Assembly (NCBI GenBank): GCA_934647145.1
Contig: CAKUFB010000128.1
Span: 1-7,416 of the forward strand
DNA length: 7,416 nt
Direction: 5' to 3'
Source: an uncultured Clostridia bacterium
GTDB taxonomy: Bacteria; Bacillota; Clostridia; Christensenellales; Aristaeellaceae
A program made the translations under genes and the position numbers. Of the stretch, positions 5,609 through 7,416 are shown in pieces; position 1 is the stretch's first letter; every line of letters starts with the position of its first letter. The notes under the pieces were generated by a model. That model saw only the letters and a program-made list of their open reading frames with translations. It did no database searches and was not told the DNA's origin.

Positions 5609-6715
5609 TCAACGCGTCTTCGCCAGCCGGTATTCGCCGGGCGTGCTGCCTGTGATCAGGCGAAAACGCCGGATAAAGGACGTGCAGCTGCAATAGCCCA
5701 CGGCGACGCTGACGGCTTGCACGGAGAGATCCGATTCGCGCAGCAGGCGCTTGGCTTTGCCGATGCGCAGCTCCGTCACATAATCGGTCAGCAGCGAGCC
5801 GCTCTGTTTTTTGAAATAGCCGCTCAACGACGAGGTTGACATGGAAAAATGCTCTGCCATGGTCTGGAGCGAGAACATCGGGTTGTCGAACTGCTCCTGA
5901 ATATAGCGCTTCATCTCGTCGATGGGCTCCAGCCAGCCCTCGTCGCTTCGATTTTCTGCTTCGCAGAAAGCCTTCAGCAGCCGATTCAGCTCCGCCTTTA
6001 ACGCCTCGCCGTTTCCGTTGACCTTTGAGAAGGTCTCGGGCGTGTCCAGGGCTGTCAGTGTCAGATCAGGAGTGGAGAAATACAGCAGGAAGCGCTGCAG
6101 CAGAGCCAGCGCCGCTTCGGGCGCTAGGGGCTCGTTCAGGCTGTCCAGGGCGGACAGCTCCTCCTGCAGCTGCTTGAGGGAGGGCGCTTCGCCCTGCGGA
6201 TGCGCATAATATACCGGCGCGTTTTGCCGAAGCGCACATGAGTAAAACGCCTGCGCGCACTGAAGCGGCATGCGTTTCAGATCCGAGCCGGACTCGCTGA
6301 TCCCCAGGAAAAGGCGCAGACCGGACGCAGACAGGCAGCCGTTCAGCAGCCGGTGAAGCTCCTTCTCCTGCGCGGGTGAGTACGAGACGACTGCAATGCA
6401 GCAGGGCACGTCGTATCGCAGGGTACAGGCGACGGCGACGTCGCTCAGCGCCTCCCTGAACGGCGGGTAGGCGAGGCGCAGATTGACGCGCGACCGCTCG
6501 TCGCCGGGCAGCAACACGACGACGCGCAGGTGATCCTGAGGAATGTGGATGTTCAACGAGGAAACCTTCCTTTTAAAGTCCTCCAGGTCGCTGATATGTC
6601 CGCTGAGAAGCGAATAAAGCACATAGTCCTCCGCCGCGTTCTTCTGCGTCTGCATTTCAGTCAGCAGGCGCTGGTGCTGCAGACAGACGATTTCCAGACT
6701 GCTTTCCTGAATGGA
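5609..6715 (-). pseudogene. 5'-truncated AraC-family regulator (YesN-like / sensor-type), about 365 residues left
   Basis: The C-terminus is a complete AraC/XylS DNA-binding domain. An arm 'MKRYIQEQFDNPMFSLQTMAEHF' spans about 5842-5910 (its Met aligns with residue 390 of the long open frame). It is followed by HTH 1 ('MSTSSLSGYFKK'), HTH 2 ('VSVAVGYCSCTSFIRRF') and 'GSTPGEYR'. Before it lies a region of about 240 residues starting 'EDYVLYSLLSGHISDLEDF', matching the linker/GGDEF-like middle part found in large AraC regulators with an extracellular sensor and membrane helices. Around 6700-6720 the homology-like sequence ends. The open frame continues to an ATG at 7081, but that part (Arg/Pro-rich, no binding site before the ATG) is antisense to the glycosidase fragment. 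No good start or ribosome site exists near the break (the Met codon at 6653-6655 lacks one). I infer loss of the N-terminal sensor, so it is probably inactive or mis-expressed. The exact boundary is uncertain by tens of bases. Confidence 0.7.
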
Positions 6716-7273
6716 TACACGCTCACGGAGGAGAGGTGGCAGAGCCTGAAGGCGCGAATTCGCCCCGGCGCAACCCTGCTGTGGAACTATGCCGCAGGGA
6801 TTCGCGCGCCTGCGTTTGACCGGCAAAACGTTCGCCGCGTCACAGGCTTTGGAATCCGCGGGGGTACGGGCTATTCGGAGGCGGTTTATGACGACGCGCC
6901 GCTTGACTTTCCGCCTCTGCGCATTGACGAGGCAGGTGGGGGAGAGACGCTGCTGTCCGCGTCTGACGGCCCTGTCGCCGCGCGGAAACTGTGCGGGGAG
7001 GGCGGATGCGCCGTACTGGCGACCGAGCCCTGCCTGCACATGGAGCAGCTGCGTCCTGTTCTGCAGGCGGCGGGAGTTCATTTCTACGCGCCGATGGGGT
7101 GTACGGTCTATGCTGACAACCGGCTGCTGGGCGTCTTTTCTCAGGAAGGCGTCGTCGCCGGCGAGCCGCGCTTGCCAGAAACGATGCGCCTTGCAGAGAC
7201 GCTGGTAAAGGCCTCGACGCCGTCACAGGCAGGAATGGCGGTTTATCTGATCGAGCCGACCGCTGCGAAGTGA
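6704..7273 (+). pseudogene. 5'-truncated glycoside hydrolase, C-terminal part (beta-galactosidase/GH42-like)
   Basis: About 189 codons ending in TGA encode a protein-like sequence without a start. It opens with 'FLNGYTLTEERWQSLKARI', then 'GATLLWNYAAGI' (about 6764-6799) and 'VRRVTGFGI', a pattern seen in the amidotransferase-like (trimerisation) domain of GH42-type beta-galactosidases. Near the end 'AGVHFYAPMGCTVYADNRLLGV' is split over about 7070-7135 and is followed by 'RLPETMRL' and 'MAVYLIEP', like the final beta-domain of these enzymes. The catalytic TIM barrel is absent. Upstream, the same frame to an ATG at 6530 is antisense to the AraC gene and does not look like this family. The first usable ATG inside the fragment (6711) has no convincing ribosome site. 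It is oriented head-to-head with the truncated AraC gene and closed by a terminator. The family assignment rests on recalled sequence patterns and is moderate. Confidence 0.6.
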
Positions 7274-7294
7274 TTCGGAGGACAACAAAAAGCG

Positions 7295-7335
7295 ACGGGA
7301 GATCGACGAGTGTGCGGTCTCCCGTTTGATTTTTC
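7295..7335. terminator. Bidirectional intrinsic terminator
   Basis: An 8-bp perfect stem ACGGGAGA (7295-7302) / TCTCCCGT (7318-7325) can extend inward by three further pairs including one G-T. On the plus strand it is followed by TTTGATTTTTC. On the minus strand the sequence after the stem is CGCTTTTTG. It lies 21 bases after the glycosidase stop and about 28 bases beyond the minus-strand stop at 7354, so it can serve both convergent genes. Confidence 0.85.
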
Positions 7336-7353
7336 TCTTTGCCCAATCGGAAG

Positions 7354-7416
7354 CTATCGCTTCGTTTGCTTCTCGATTTTTATCGATGAGATGATTGCGT
7401 ATATGACAACACAGAT
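7354..7416 (-). CDS. Probable C-terminal tail of a membrane protein, partial
   Basis: Twenty codons and a TAG stop enter from the right edge on the minus strand. They read ICVVIYAIISSIKIEKQTKR: a hydrophobic end of a transmembrane helix followed by a basic, charged tail, the usual finish of a transporter or other multi-pass protein. The stop is followed about 28 bases later by a hairpin with a T-run in this direction, which supports a real gene end. Codon use (two ATA, TCA, AAA) is more AT-rich than the genes to the left. The piece is too short to name a family, and chance cannot be excluded. Confidence 0.4.
   Translation of the reverse strand: MCVVIYAIISSIKIEKQTKR

Noticed and set aside
4849..5655. 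Plus-strand frame overlapping the deacetylase in another frame
   Set aside because: Arg/Gly/Ala-rich, starts inside the promoter, and has no motifs. The NodB motifs are in the 4886 frame.
6530..6703. Plus-strand start at 6530 for the glycosidase fragment
   Set aside because: This part is antisense to well-formed AraC linker sequence and does not continue the glycosidase pattern.
6716..7081. N-terminal extension of the second AraC frame to an ATG at 7081
   Set aside because: It is antisense to the glycosidase fragment, lacks a ribosome site, and has Arg-rich composition unlike a sensor domain.
7350..7380. Small hairpins (GAAGC-TATC-GCTTC and TCGAT-TTTT-ATCGA)
   Set aside because: Each stem is only five base pairs and they fall in the probable coding tail of the minus-strand gene. 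Not strong enough to call terminators or sites.

Overview
The window reads as accessory carbohydrate- or polyol-related DNA from a GC-rich member of the Firmicutes, most likely an anaerobic gut-type clostridium. By eye the base composition is above 60% GC. The grounds for this are consensus Shine-Dalgarno sites (AAGGAGG), sigma-A-type promoters (TTGACA-17-TATACT, TGATATAAT), a CcpA-type cre-like site, two AraC-family regulators, a lamin-tail-domain surface protein, and a small clostridial-type polysaccharide deacetylase. No ribosomal or other marker gene is present, so the taxonomy is inference.

Layout from left to right. (1) Positions 1-1223, minus strand: the N-terminal part of an exported or anchored protein with tandem lamin tail domains. 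It starts at GTG and runs off the left edge. (2) 1326-2120, minus: a complete AraC-family regulator. (3) 2121-2282: a divergent control region with an extended -10 promoter for the regulator, overlapped by a cre-like operator. (4) 2283-4804, plus: a tight three-gene operon encoding a PIG3-type quinone/enone oxidoreductase, a divergent type I 3-dehydroquinate-dehydratase-like protein, and a classical SDR dehydrogenase. (5) 4830-5590, plus: a NodB-type deacetylase with its own near-consensus promoter. (6) 5609 to about 6715, minus: a 5'-truncated AraC-family regulator. (7) About 6704-7273, plus: a 5'-truncated beta-galactosidase/GH42-like C-terminus. (8) 7295-7335: a terminator that appears to work in both directions. 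(9) 7354-7416, minus: the probable C-terminal tail of a membrane protein.

Two things stand out. The three-gene operon contains, in adjacent genes, the chemistry to oxidise an alcohol to a ketone (SDR), eliminate water through a Lys Schiff base (AroD-like), and reduce the resulting C=C bond (PIG3/MDR family). This suggests an undescribed reductive dehydroxylation route for a cyclitol, sugar or quinate-like compound, controlled by the divergent AraC protein and possibly by catabolite repression. Separately, the second AraC gene and the glycosidase fragment are both cut at their 5' ends at the same place (about 6700-6720). One deletion spanning a former divergent promoter would explain this, as would an assembly misjoin.

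Because the DNA is GC-rich, many long open frames lie antisense to real genes; these were discarded. No stretch over 300 bases lacks a gene. No tRNA, rRNA, CRISPR array, insertion sequence or integrase was seen.
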